The translations under genes were made by a program, and so were the position numbers. The notes under the pieces are model-generated. The model did not search any database. It had not been told where the DNA came from and was given only the letters and a program-made list of their open reading frames with translations. Source: PALSA-1336 sp964592725 (GTDB taxonomy: Bacteria; Patescibacteriota; Doudnabacteria; UBA920). From it: a stretch of DNA of 52,483 bases. The DNA lies in NCBI GenBank assembly GCA_964592725.1, contig CAZQFQ010000001.1:1-52483 (forward strand), written 5' to 3'. Of this stretch, positions 1 through 6,895 are shown piece after piece (positions within the stretch are counted from its first letter, which is position 1; every line of letters begins with the position of its first letter).

Positions 1-1123
1 AAATCTTCTCAAACTCCTTTAACCCTTTTTCCAGCGTCGCCTCAAACTTTTTTTGCTCGGCTAAAATTATGGAAAATGTATGTTCCGATTTTTCAATCAG
101 GTCGGGATAAGCCTCTGCGTATATGGTAACAACTTTGCCGATTAACGCCTCCAGCCAATGCAATTTCAAATTCAAAAGCCGTCCCATAACCATCGCTCTG
201 CGCAAAATCCTTCTTAAAACATACCCGCGATCTTTATTTGACGGTTCAATGCCGTCTCCAACCATAAAAACCGCGGCCCTTACATGATCCAAAACAATTC
301 GCGCCTTGCGCACCTCATCGTTGGTCATTATTTCCTGATCCAAAGCCAGCACATCCCACATACCGTCAAAAAGGTCGGTGTCATAAACGGACTTTTGCCC
401 GTTCATTACAGTCAACACCCGCTCCAAACCCATGCCGGTATCCACGTTAGGATTTTTCAAAGGGATTAAACTGCCGTCTTCCTGCTTTTGGAATTGCATA
501 AAGACGTCGTTCCAAATTTCCACCCAGCGCGGTTCATTAACATCATAAGCAGAAGGAGCGGGATGGCCGTCGTCAATCCAATAATGCATTTCGGTGTCCG
601 GGCCGCATGGGCCGGTTACGCCGGCTATCCACCAATTTTTTTCTTTGGGCAAAAAACTAATTCGATTTTCGGGTATCCCCAAGGACTTCCAAATTTCCGC
701 CGATTCCGTATCCCGTGGCGCATCTTTGTCGCCGGCAAAACAGGTAAACGCCAGTCTCTCCAGCGGCAAATTCAGCCATTCCTTGCCGGTTAAAAATTCA
801 AAACTCCAGGCAATTGCTTCTTTTTTAAAATAATCGCCGAAGCTCCAATTGCCGCACATTTCAAAAAATGTGCAGTGGGTCGGATCCCCGACTTCGTCAA
901 TGTCGCCGGTGCGAATACATCTTTGAACATTTACCACCCGCTTGCCGCCGGGATGTTTTTCGCCCAGCAAATAAGGCACCAGCGGATGCATTCCCGCGGT
1001 TGTAAAAAGGATGGAAGGATCATTTTCCGGCACCAAAGACGCCGAAGGGATGATAGTATGGCCTTTGGATTTAAAAAAGTTTAGATATTTATTGCGCAAT
1101 TCCTGCGCCGTGATCTTGGCCAT
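1..1123 (-). CDS. alaS: Alanyl-tRNA synthetase, 5' part (3' end beyond left edge)
   Basis: This is the N-terminal 374 codons of AlaRS, the class II enzyme that charges tRNA-Ala in the cytoplasm. The reading frame is open from the ATG at 1123 to the left edge, so the gene is cut by the window and is not known to be broken. Recognisable AlaRS blocks are TTAGMHPLVPYL near residue 40, RCIRTGDIDEVGDPTH near residue 70, FFEMCGNWSFGDYF near residue 90 and GPCGPDTEMHYW near residue 170. DTGMGLERV follows further on. These belong to the catalytic core; the editing and C-Ala domains would lie outside the window. It is the last gene before the edge and lies downstream of ctpA on the same strand. Confidence 0.96.
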   Translation of the reverse strand, partial: MAKITAQELRNKYLNFFKSKGHTIIPSASLVPENDPSILFTTAGMHPLVPYLLGEKHPGGKRVVNVQRCIRTGDIDEVGDPTHCTFFEMCGNWSFGDYFKKEAIAWSFEFLTGKEWLNLPLERLAFTCFAGDKDAPRDTESAEIWKSLGIPENRISFLPKEKNWWIAGVTGPCGPDTEMHYWIDDGHPAPSAYDVNEPRWVEIWNDVFMQFQKQEDGSLIPLKNPNVDTGMGLERVLTVMNGQKSVYDTDLFDGMWDVLALDQEIMTNDEVRKARIVLDHVRAAVFMVGDGIEPSNKDRGYVLRRILRRAMVMGRLLNLKLHWLEALIGKVVTIYAEAYPDLIEKSEHTFSIILAEQKKFEATLEKGLKEFEKI

Positions 1124-1141
1124 AGTGATAAAGAGTAGTTG

Positions 1142-1237
1142 GTTTTAGGGCAAAGCGGCCAGTTAAGTGGCAGGTTTTAAGTTTTAAGTACCTATAACAA
1201 TAAACCTAAAACCGTACTGGCCGCCACGCCTAAAAAC
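1142..1237. repeat. Imperfect inverted repeat between ctpA and alaS
   Basis: The arm at 1142-1163 (TTTTAGG then GCGGCCAGT) is mirrored at 1216-1237 (ACTGGCCGC then CCTAAAA). A further CCTAAAACC copy at 1205-1213 could pair with 1141-1149 as an alternative. There is no clear T-run, so a classical terminator is not supported. It could still be a processing hairpin, or one of the dispersed repeats seen across the window. Confidence 0.5.
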
Positions 1238-1246
1238 TTTTGACTG

Positions 1247-2524
1247 TTATTTCGAAAATTGCGAAAGAGCAGAATCCATTTGCGGATCCTTGCCGGCATT
1301 AGCGTCAGCCGCTGTCAAAGTAACCGGAATGTCCGGCGTAAGTCCGTTGTGGTTTAAATTCACGCCGTCGGGGGTAATCCATTTTGCCACCGTAACTTTT
1401 ACCGCACTGCCGCCGGGCAAGTTTACCAGCTCCTGCACACTGCCCTTGCCAAAACTTTTTTCGCCGATGAGCTGGGCAAAACCGTGGTCGTGCAAAGCTC
1501 CGGACAAAATTTCCGCCGCGCTTGCTGTGCCGCCGTTTATAAGCACGACAGTTTTTATGCCGGCCAAACGAGGGTTACCCTCGCCGGTATATTTGATGGT
1601 CGTGCCGTCGCTGTGCGCTTCGGACACAACCAAATCGCCCTGTTTGACCCAATTGGAAGCTACATCCACGGCGCTTTGCAAATATCCGCCCGGATTATCC
1701 CTTAAATCTATAATTATACCGCTTACGTTGTGCGTAAGAATGTCGGCGGCGGCCTGGTTAAACAATCCGGTAGTATCATCTCCAAACTCACTGATGGTAA
1801 CGACTGCGATGGTTTTATTTTGACCGTTAACCGAAAAGGTTTTGTAAGCCCACTTTACGCTCTTGACGGTAATTGTGTCGCGGGTGATTTTAAAAGTCAG
1901 CGGTTTGTCCTGGCCCTGGCGCATAACCTGGATTGTAACCTGCGTCCCTTTTGGCCCGCGGATTGCGTCCACGGCCTGGTCAACCGACCAGCCCGAAGTT
2001 GACTGCCCGTTAACCTGGATAATGGCATCGCCCGACATAATTCCGGCCGCTTTGGCCGGCGTACCGTCCAGCGGCGCGATTACAACTATATTACCGTCCT
2101 TTTCGCCGACTTCGGCGCCAATGCCGCCAAAGCTTCCGGCGAGCTGGGTTGTAAAGTCATTTAATTGTTGCGGCGGAAAAAATGTGGTGTAAGGGTCGCC
2201 CAAAGATGCCACGGCGCCGGAAACCGCGCCGTACAAAATTTTCTGCTGGTCAATGGGCTGGTCAATATATTTTTGGTTTATAACATTAATGGCGTTCCAC
2301 AAAAGGCTGTAATCCACGGTGGTCGGGGCGTTATTCTGGCTTTCTATCTTAAACTGGCTCGGGACAAAAACAAATCCTTTATGGCCGGCCTGGTAACCAA
2401 CGTAATAGCTAATTATGATAATTAATAAAACCGCTATTCCCCTTACAAAATAGCGCTTGGCGTGTTTGGGCGGATTATTTATTGGTGATGATGGCGTGGG
2501 GACGGAACTGTCTTGCAAATCCAT
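1247..2524 (-). CDS. S41-family C-terminal processing peptidase (CtpA/Prc type)
   Basis: This is a membrane-anchored, periplasm-facing (or extracytoplasmic) serine protease that degrades or trims proteins from their C-terminus. Residues 27-45 form one transmembrane anchor. A PDZ domain runs from about residue 130 to 215 (GGIGAEVG, then GDAIIQVNG). The S41 core follows. The Ser/Lys dyad is visible as S335 in GGTASAAEIL and K360 in SFGKGSVQ, and LRDNPGGYL is the usual substrate-strand block. The length of 425 residues is typical. A good promoter lies just upstream (TATAAT at 2560-2565), with almost no Shine-Dalgarno. The substrate is unknown. The nearby surface-protein genes are candidates by function only. 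Confidence 0.95.
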   Translation of the reverse strand: MDLQDSSVPTPSSPINNPPKHAKRYFVRGIAVLLIIIISYYVGYQAGHKGFVFVPSQFKIESQNNAPTTVDYSLLWNAINVINQKYIDQPIDQQKILYGAVSGAVASLGDPYTTFFPPQQLNDFTTQLAGSFGGIGAEVGEKDGNIVVIAPLDGTPAKAAGIMSGDAIIQVNGQSTSGWSVDQAVDAIRGPKGTQVTIQVMRQGQDKPLTFKITRDTITVKSVKWAYKTFSVNGQNKTIAVVTISEFGDDTTGLFNQAAADILTHNVSGIIIDLRDNPGGYLQSAVDVASNWVKQGDLVVSEAHSDGTTIKYTGEGNPRLAGIKTVVLINGGTASAAEILSGALHDHGFAQLIGEKSFGKGSVQELVNLPGGSAVKVTVAKWITPDGVNLNHNGLTPDIPVTLTAADANAGKDPQMDSALSQFSK

Positions 2525-2559
2525 ATTATGTAGTCTTTTCGATTAAGAATGATTTTAAT

Positions 2560-2587
2560 ATTATAACATTATTATCGGCAAATTCAA
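2560..2587 (-). promoter_or_regulatory. Promoter of the S41 peptidase gene
   Basis: On the minus strand TTGAAT (2582-2587) and TATAAT (2560-2565) are separated by 16 bp, and the -10 has an extended TG. Transcription should begin near 2553, giving a leader of about 28 nt. The same arrangement, with a very similar spacer, precedes the gene at 49362. Confidence 0.7.
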
Positions 2588-2609
2588 AAGTTGGCTGCGA
2601 TTGAGGGGG

Positions 2610-3647
2610 CTATTTACTTACCCTCGGATTACTTTTAAACAAATTGATAAAAATCAACAAGCCCAAACGCAAATAAATTCCCCAAAAAACCAGCCAGTTT
2701 AAAAAGAAAGGATATTTTTTTTGATAATGCTTTTTGTAAAAAATCCACATTGATTGGTGAAAAGCTTTAAGCATAACAAAAGGCTCTTTGCGGCTGGACT
2801 CGCCTTTATAGTGGTAAATGAATGTTTTCGGATAATACCAAACTTTAAAACCGGCGTCTTTGCACCGCCAGCACAAGTCCAGGTCTTCGCCGTACATAAA
2901 GAAGTCCTCGTCCAGATAGTCGGAAGTCGGAAGTCGGAAGTCGGAAGTTCCGGCCATCCGATTTTCTGACCCTCCGATATATCCGGCCCTCCGGATAAGC
3001 ATAAACGCGCCGACCACGCTGTCCACTTCCATACTTTGATTTTCGTCAATATCCGAATAATTATAATCCCGATTGTCGCGCAAAAATAATCGCTTAAAAC
3101 TATTCCACGGATTAGGAAATCTCCGGCGGCACGCGAGGTCTAACTTCCCATCACCTTTAATCAATTTGCACCCGCTAATACCCACATCCGGCCGGCTCTC
3201 CATAAAATCCAGCATTATTTTAAACGTATCCGGCTGAACTTTTGTGTCGGGATTGAGGAGCAGGATGTAAAGCCCAGATGAACTTTTTATGCCAAGATTG
3301 TTGGCGGCGGAAAAGCCGTTATTAACATTTTTGATAATTTGCAATGCGGACGTTTTGACGCGGCCGCTTAAAAAGCTCCGATTCAACCATTCGGCAGTTC
3401 CGTCGCGGGAATCGTTGTCTACTATAATGACTTCGGCGCAATATTTTTCCCCCTCTCCCTTTGGGAGAGGGTAAGGGTGAGGGTTAAAAGTCACCCCGCT
3501 GCTTCCGTAAATACTCGGCAACAAAACCGCCAAGTGGTCTTTGGATTTGTAGGAGACGGTGATTATTGACAGGTCGACCTGTTTTATTCCCTCCCCTCCT
3601 GAGGGGAGGGTTAGGGAGAGGTTGTTCCCATTATTGACTTTTTCCAT
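2610..3647 (-). CDS. Glycosyltransferase family 2 (rhamnosyltransferase-like)
   Basis: This is probably a cytoplasmic-face GT-A glycosyltransferase that adds a sugar to a lipid-linked glycan. The nucleotide-sugar binding start is LSIITVSYKSKD, followed by VIIVDNDSRDGT. The metal-binding region is LLLNPDTK, and the acceptor/catalytic block is EDFFMYGEDLDLCWR. I start it at the ATG at 3647; an in-frame GTG at 3674 is possible. The gene is split by repeat-derived peptides that normal family members lack. One, with PHPYPLPKGEGE, comes from 3449-3486. One, with LTLPSGGEG, comes from 3587-3623 near the N-terminus. One with repeated SDFRLPT comes from 2918-2986. It begins the polysaccharide cluster that runs to 10.2 kb. 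The exact sugar is unknown. Confidence 0.9.
   Translation of the reverse strand: MEKVNNGNNLSLTLPSGGEGIKQVDLSIITVSYKSKDHLAVLLPSIYGSSGVTFNPHPYPLPKGEGEKYCAEVIIVDNDSRDGTAEWLNRSFLSGRVKTSALQIIKNVNNGFSAANNLGIKSSSGLYILLLNPDTKVQPDTFKIMLDFMESRPDVGISGCKLIKGDGKLDLACRRRFPNPWNSFKRLFLRDNRDYNYSDIDENQSMEVDSVVGAFMLIRRAGYIGGSENRMAGTSDFRLPTSDYLDEDFFMYGEDLDLCWRCKDAGFKVWYYPKTFIYHYKGESSRKEPFVMLKAFHQSMWIFYKKHYQKKYPFFLNWLVFWGIYLRLGLLIFINLFKSNPRVSK
2918..2986. repeat. Dispersed repeat (TCGGAAG / TCCGAT family) inside GT2 gene
   Basis: There are four tandem-like GTCGGAA units on one side and ATCCGAT/CTCCGATA units on the other. They are read in frame as repeated SDFRLPT residues just before the conserved EDFFMYGED block. 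Related sequence occurs between genes at 18194-18285 and 26415-26523. Confidence 0.75.
3449..3486. repeat. Palindromic repeat in frame inside GT2 gene (PHPYPLPKGEG type)
   Basis: CCCTCTCCC and GGGAGAGGG form a hairpin around TTT, followed by TAAGGGTGAGGG. It encodes PHPYPLPKGEGE between two beta-strands of the GT-A fold. The same class, diverged, is at 3587-3623, 42588-42638, 44099-44130 and 52063-52100. Confidence 0.8.
3587..3623. repeat. Second palindromic repeat in frame inside GT2 gene
   Basis: CCCTCCCCTC and GAGGGGAGGG form a hairpin followed by TTAGGGAGAGG. It is read as LTLPSGGEG in the N-terminal 20 residues, just ahead of the first conserved strand. A 14-bp perfect palindrome (ACAGGTCGACCTGT) follows at 3569-3582. 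Confidence 0.75.
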
Positions 3648-3694
3648 AAATATGCCATTATTATATATTCGCACATCTGCGAATTGGAGGAATT

Positions 3695-3961
3695 ATGCAC
3701 GCACTTGAGAAGGGGGCTATCATTGGCTACTATGCTGGTGCTTTTGTACTACTGCCAGATAGGAAGCCTTTAGCCTTTCCGCCGACCGGAACCATTCTTG
3801 CACTTGGAGGCAACTCAACAGAGCAGATGATGGTGATCAACGAGGAACATTTTCCGACTGGCTTGGTGAAAAAGAGCAACCCCGGGATCGAAAAGCCCGT
3901 GGAAGGCACCTTCTACCTTGTCCTCAAGGTCGGCGCCGGCCATCCTAGGGACGAGAGCTGA
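3695..3961 (+). CDS. Small hypothetical protein, 88 aa
   Basis: I do not recognise this protein. It is supported as a gene by a strong Shine-Dalgarno (GGAGG, 5 nt before the ATG), a complete frame, and a position in the spacer between two minus-strand genes. Codon use differs from the neighbours: AAG, ATC, GAG and CTT are favoured where neighbours use AAA, ATT, GAA and TTA. There is no signal peptide or clear membrane helix. The sequence is glycine- and proline-rich (GTILALGGN in the middle). A family A inverted repeat follows at 3975-4025 and could end the transcript. The unusual composition and strong ribosome site suggest later acquisition. The HTH orphan at 18512 shares both traits. Confidence 0.55.
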   Translation: MHALEKGAIIGYYAGAFVLLPDRKPLAFPPTGTILALGGNSTEQMMVINEEHFPTGLVKKSNPGIEKPVEGTFYLVLKVGAGHPRDES

Positions 3962-3974
3962 CCATCATTTCTAT

Positions 3975-4025
3975 GGCGTCATTCTGAACCTCCGATTTCT
4001 GTCGGGGCTCACTCAGGATGACGCC
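3975..4025. repeat. Family A inverted repeat, copy 1 (GGCGTCATTCTGA ends)
   Basis: The left end GGCGTCATTCTGA pairs with the right end TCAGGATGACGCC. Its interior is the shortest of the four copies, only about 25 bp. It lies between the plus-strand orphan and the minus-strand glycosyltransferase, in a convergent spacer. Confidence 0.85.
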
Positions 4026-4052
4026 GCTGTTTTTTTATCACTCACTATATTA

Positions 4053-5057
4053 CTAGATAGTAATTATAGTACTAATCAATTTCCTTTTCTCCCACATCTT
4101 CGGCATTAATTTAAACATTTGCGGCAAAACTTTAAAGGTGCCTATTTCAAAAAATAAAACATAAAAAAACATAAAAAATTCGCGAGCAAAAAATTGCGGG
4201 TAAAAATACGGCGAGTTTTTTATGTACATAAAAATATGATTTTGGTAATTAAGCTCGCGGACGCGCGGGCTTAATTTTTTGTGGTGGCGGATAAAGCCAA
4301 TTACATCGGCATATCCTTTTTTCGAAGACCCCGCTTCCCTGCCGTGATAGCCGATTGCCAAAGGGACAAAGATATTTTTCCATCCGGCATTGGACATCCG
4401 CCAGCTTAAATCCACGTCTTCCCAGTAGCTGTGAAAGTCCTCGTCGAAATATTCAGGATTAGTGCTCAGTGCTAGGTGCCCAGTGCTAAGTCTTGACATC
4501 TTCATATGGAGTAAGGCGCTACGGCGATACATTGCGCCGGCGGCCGAAACGGCTTGGACATTTACCAGCTGGTCATACTGCCCATTATCCACCTCATGCT
4601 GGCCCCTGTCGCGCGCTCGGCCGGATTTGAAAATAGTAACACCCGTTGTGTCTAGAATTTTATTGTTCCTATAATCTTCAATCTTAAATCTTAAATCTTT
4701 AAATTGATACAACTTCCCCGTAGCCGCGCCGACCTTGGGATCGTCAAAAGCTTTTAACATCCGTTCGATGTATTGCGGCTCCAAAATTAAATCCGGATTA
4801 ACAAGCTGGAAAAATTCAGACTGATATTTTTTAAACACTAAATTATGCCCGGCGGCGAAACCGATATTGTAGCCGGGATCTATTATTTCCACTTGCGGAA
4901 ATTTTTCCATCAGCAATTCCTTGCCCTTGTCGTCGTTTCCGGATATAACCGCGACCACATTGAAATCCTTATAAGTCTGGCTAAAAATTGCGGAAAAGAC
5001 CGGTTCAATATATCGGCGATTATTATAGATTACCTGAACAATTGTAACTTTAGCCAT
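4053..5057 (-). CDS. Glycosyltransferase family 2
   Basis: This is a second GT-A glycosyltransferase of the polysaccharide cluster. Conserved blocks are VTIVQVIYNNRRYI at the N-terminus, VNPDLILEPQ (the metal-binding turn) near residue 90, and FDEDFHSYWEDVDLSWR near residue 220. The last is the counterpart of the EDFFMYGED block in the neighbour. The C-terminal 80 residues are hydrophobic and aromatic and may sit on the membrane. Two stretches look like repeat insertions. One, with FKDLRFKIED, comes from 4671-4705. One, with STGHLALSTN, comes from 4460-4492 and lies immediately before the catalytic block. Both keep the frame. The acceptor and sugar are unknown. Confidence 0.9.
   Translation of the reverse strand: MAKVTIVQVIYNNRRYIEPVFSAIFSQTYKDFNVVAVISGNDDKGKELLMEKFPQVEIIDPGYNIGFAAGHNLVFKKYQSEFFQLVNPDLILEPQYIERMLKAFDDPKVGAATGKLYQFKDLRFKIEDYRNNKILDTTGVTIFKSGRARDRGQHEVDNGQYDQLVNVQAVSAAGAMYRRSALLHMKMSRLSTGHLALSTNPEYFDEDFHSYWEDVDLSWRMSNAGWKNIFVPLAIGYHGREAGSSKKGYADVIGFIRHHKKLSPRVRELNYQNHIFMYIKNSPYFYPQFFAREFFMFFYVLFFEIGTFKVLPQMFKLMPKMWEKRKLISTIITI
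4460..4492. repeat. Low-complexity repeat (AGTGCTCAGTGCTAGG) in frame in GT2 gene
   Basis: Three near-copies of AGTGCT(A/C)AG/GGTGCC sit in a row and add about 11 residues before FDEDF. Similar AGTGCCTAGCGAATAGTG units form the palindrome at 48021-48092. Confidence 0.6.
4671..4705. repeat. Low-complexity repeat (ATCTTAAATC) in frame in GT2 gene
   Basis: Tandem ATCTTAAATC/TTAAATC units encode a charged insert with DLRFKIED. A matching AAGATTTAAGATTTAAGAT stretch is inside rfbD at 28001-28035. Confidence 0.6.
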
Positions 5058-5068
5058 AAATTTATTAC

Positions 5069-5162
5069 GGCGTCATTCTGAGGAGTGCATCCGACGAAGA
5101 ATCCCAATATAAGAGATCCTTCGCCCGCTTGGTCTTGCAGATGACGGGCTCAGGATGACGCC
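5069..5162. repeat. Family A inverted repeat, copy 2
   Basis: The ends are GGCGTCATTCTGAG and CTCAGGATGACGCC, with an inner GAAGAATCCCA/GATCCTTCG pair, giving a long imperfect hairpin. The right end overlaps the 3' end of the O-antigen ligase-like gene and provides its last codons and TGA stop. Confidence 0.85.
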
Positions 5163-6745
5163 GGAGGAGACTGATCGATTTCATGGTACCTTTTAACTAT
5201 CAACCCCGCTAAGCCGATGTTAATAAAGAAATACATTAACACCTTATCGTTTAAAAGAGTTATATCAAAAATCGCGGCAAGCAAAATCCACAAAACCATC
5301 AAAAGAGCCTGAGCCACAAAATAAATTAAAAAGTCCTCGGTTTTTTCGTAATTTTTTATAAACTCCCAAAAATAACGAATTATACATACCCAAAACGCGA
5401 TAAATAATCCAAACCCGACAATGCCAGTTTCCACCAAAACCTGCAAATACAAACTGTGCGCGGAAACGTATTTGGCCGGTAAATTGTAGCGTGCGTTAAT
5501 CTCCGCGGAAACCTGGTCGTAACTCCTGCCTTTTATGCCGCCGCTGAACGACACCAAAAAATTGTTAAAGCCCACGCCCCAGGGATGCGTTAAAAAATAC
5601 TTCCCGCTGTTTTTCCACATGGCAATCCGGCCCTGGTTGGAAGTTTCATTTAAATTGTAAATGCTTTCGGCGCGGGACAGGAAGTTTTCCTGGAATTTTG
5701 CCACGCGCAGATAAGAAAGCCCCTGGTTAATGAAAGGTGAGACGGCAAACAAAATAAAAATTATAATAAACGGCCACAGAAATTTTTTTGCCAAATGTTT
5801 TTGAAAATTTTTATAATACGCGGCGACCACGGCTAAAAAAGGCGCAATCATACCAACCCAAACCGCGCGGGTGCCGGAAAGGATCAAGGCCAAACCGGCA
5901 AATCTGATGCCGGACCAAAGCCATTTTTTTATATGTTTAAAAACATTGCGCGTTAACGCCGTGCTCATACACAGCGCGAAAAAACAAACGTAGGCAAAAG
6001 ACTGGGAATCCGGCATTATGGAAAACATCCTCAATTCGGTAAAACCGCCCGAATAGGCAAACCAGGAATTGGAATAAAGGGACACATCGGCAAAAGAAGT
6101 CCCATAATAAAGTTTGGTGATGTTTGTCGCCCAAAAAATCCAAAAAGTGCCTATGTCGGTTAAAAGACTGCCAAACAGCTGGGCAAAACCCAAAGTTATA
6201 ATTATGGCAAACGACCAAATTACATAACGGATAAGTTCAAAAATTTGCTGTTTATTTTTTAAAGTATTAATTAAAACAAGATACAAAAAATAGATATTAA
6301 TCAAAAAGAGAACTTGCTTGACCGCCTCCAATTTAAAGCTCCCGAATATCAGTCCCAAAACCAAACCGACAAACACAAACCAGCCTAAATATTTGTCCCA
6401 GGGGAGAAAATGTATATCCTTTATCCGAAATCTTTTATCCCTTACCAGCCAGACCAAAAATAAAACTAAATACAAAATCCGCCACATTGCCAAGTCGTCA
6501 AAACGGGAATTGGGTATGGCCACATAAAACGGGATTGACAAAATAAGCAATAAGAGCGATTCATAAACCGGGCAAAGAACAATAAAAGCAAGGAGCAAAC
6601 CCAGGTTCAACCAAACCAGGGAATATGACCAGCCCAAAAGAGCCATTCCGGCGACGCTAAAATACTGCCAGACGGTGAATAGGATTATTAAAAGTTTCAA
6701 ACGCGGGAGTTCTTTGAGCTTGGTGCTAAAATCCTGGGTTATCAT
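5150..6745 (-). CDS. O-antigen ligase / polymerase-like membrane protein (Wzy_C type)
   Basis: This 531-residue polytopic inner-membrane protein has about eleven hydrophobic helices. The large loop before the C-terminal helices holds GVGFNNFLVSFSGG, then SAHSLYLQVLVETGIVG. The latter is the usual His-containing Wzy_C signature of enzymes that polymerise glycan repeat units or ligate them to a carrier. Its place between glycosyltransferase genes and near the flippase fits this role. The TGA stop and last residues lie inside family A repeat copy 2, so the natural C-terminus may have been replaced. Polymerase and ligase cannot be told apart from sequence. Confidence 0.85.
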   Translation of the reverse strand: MITQDFSTKLKELPRLKLLIILFTVWQYFSVAGMALLGWSYSLVWLNLGLLLAFIVLCPVYESLLLLILSIPFYVAIPNSRFDDLAMWRILYLVLFLVWLVRDKRFRIKDIHFLPWDKYLGWFVFVGLVLGLIFGSFKLEAVKQVLFLINIYFLYLVLINTLKNKQQIFELIRYVIWSFAIIITLGFAQLFGSLLTDIGTFWIFWATNITKLYYGTSFADVSLYSNSWFAYSGGFTELRMFSIMPDSQSFAYVCFFALCMSTALTRNVFKHIKKWLWSGIRFAGLALILSGTRAVWVGMIAPFLAVVAAYYKNFQKHLAKKFLWPFIIIFILFAVSPFINQGLSYLRVAKFQENFLSRAESIYNLNETSNQGRIAMWKNSGKYFLTHPWGVGFNNFLVSFSGGIKGRSYDQVSAEINARYNLPAKYVSAHSLYLQVLVETGIVGFGLFIAFWVCIIRYFWEFIKNYEKTEDFLIYFVAQALLMVLWILLAAIFDITLLNDKVLMYFFINIGLAGLIVKRYHEIDQSPPASS

Positions 6746-6895
6746 AAAATTTCTAATTGACCTAATTATTTTAATTATTCTAAATAAATTTCAATGCCCA
6801 ATTTCTAATCCACAACACGGCAATATTTGAGCCTTGGTAATTAAAAATTAGCCATTGTTTAGGTCAATTAGGTTAATTAGAACAATTAGAATAAT
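6746..6895. repeat. A/T-rich inverted repeat spacer (AATTAGAATAATTA family)
   Basis: Units such as CTAATTGACCTAATTATT near 6760 are mirrored by AGGTCAATTAGG and AATTAGAATAATT near 6860-6897. A related pair lies at 32427-32536 between lgt and the exonuclease gene. No gene is seen. Confidence 0.55.

Noticed and set aside
1569..1583. CGAGGGTTACCCTCG palindrome in the S41 peptidase gene as an inserted element
   Set aside because: It encodes GEGNPRLAG-type residues expected at this place in the family, so it is most likely coding coincidence.
1290..1823. 177-residue frame on the plus strand opposite the S41 peptidase
   Set aside because: It is the antisense shadow of a well-conserved gene; similar shadows over the surface protein (20718-21168) and aspS (34833-35282) were dropped for the same reason.
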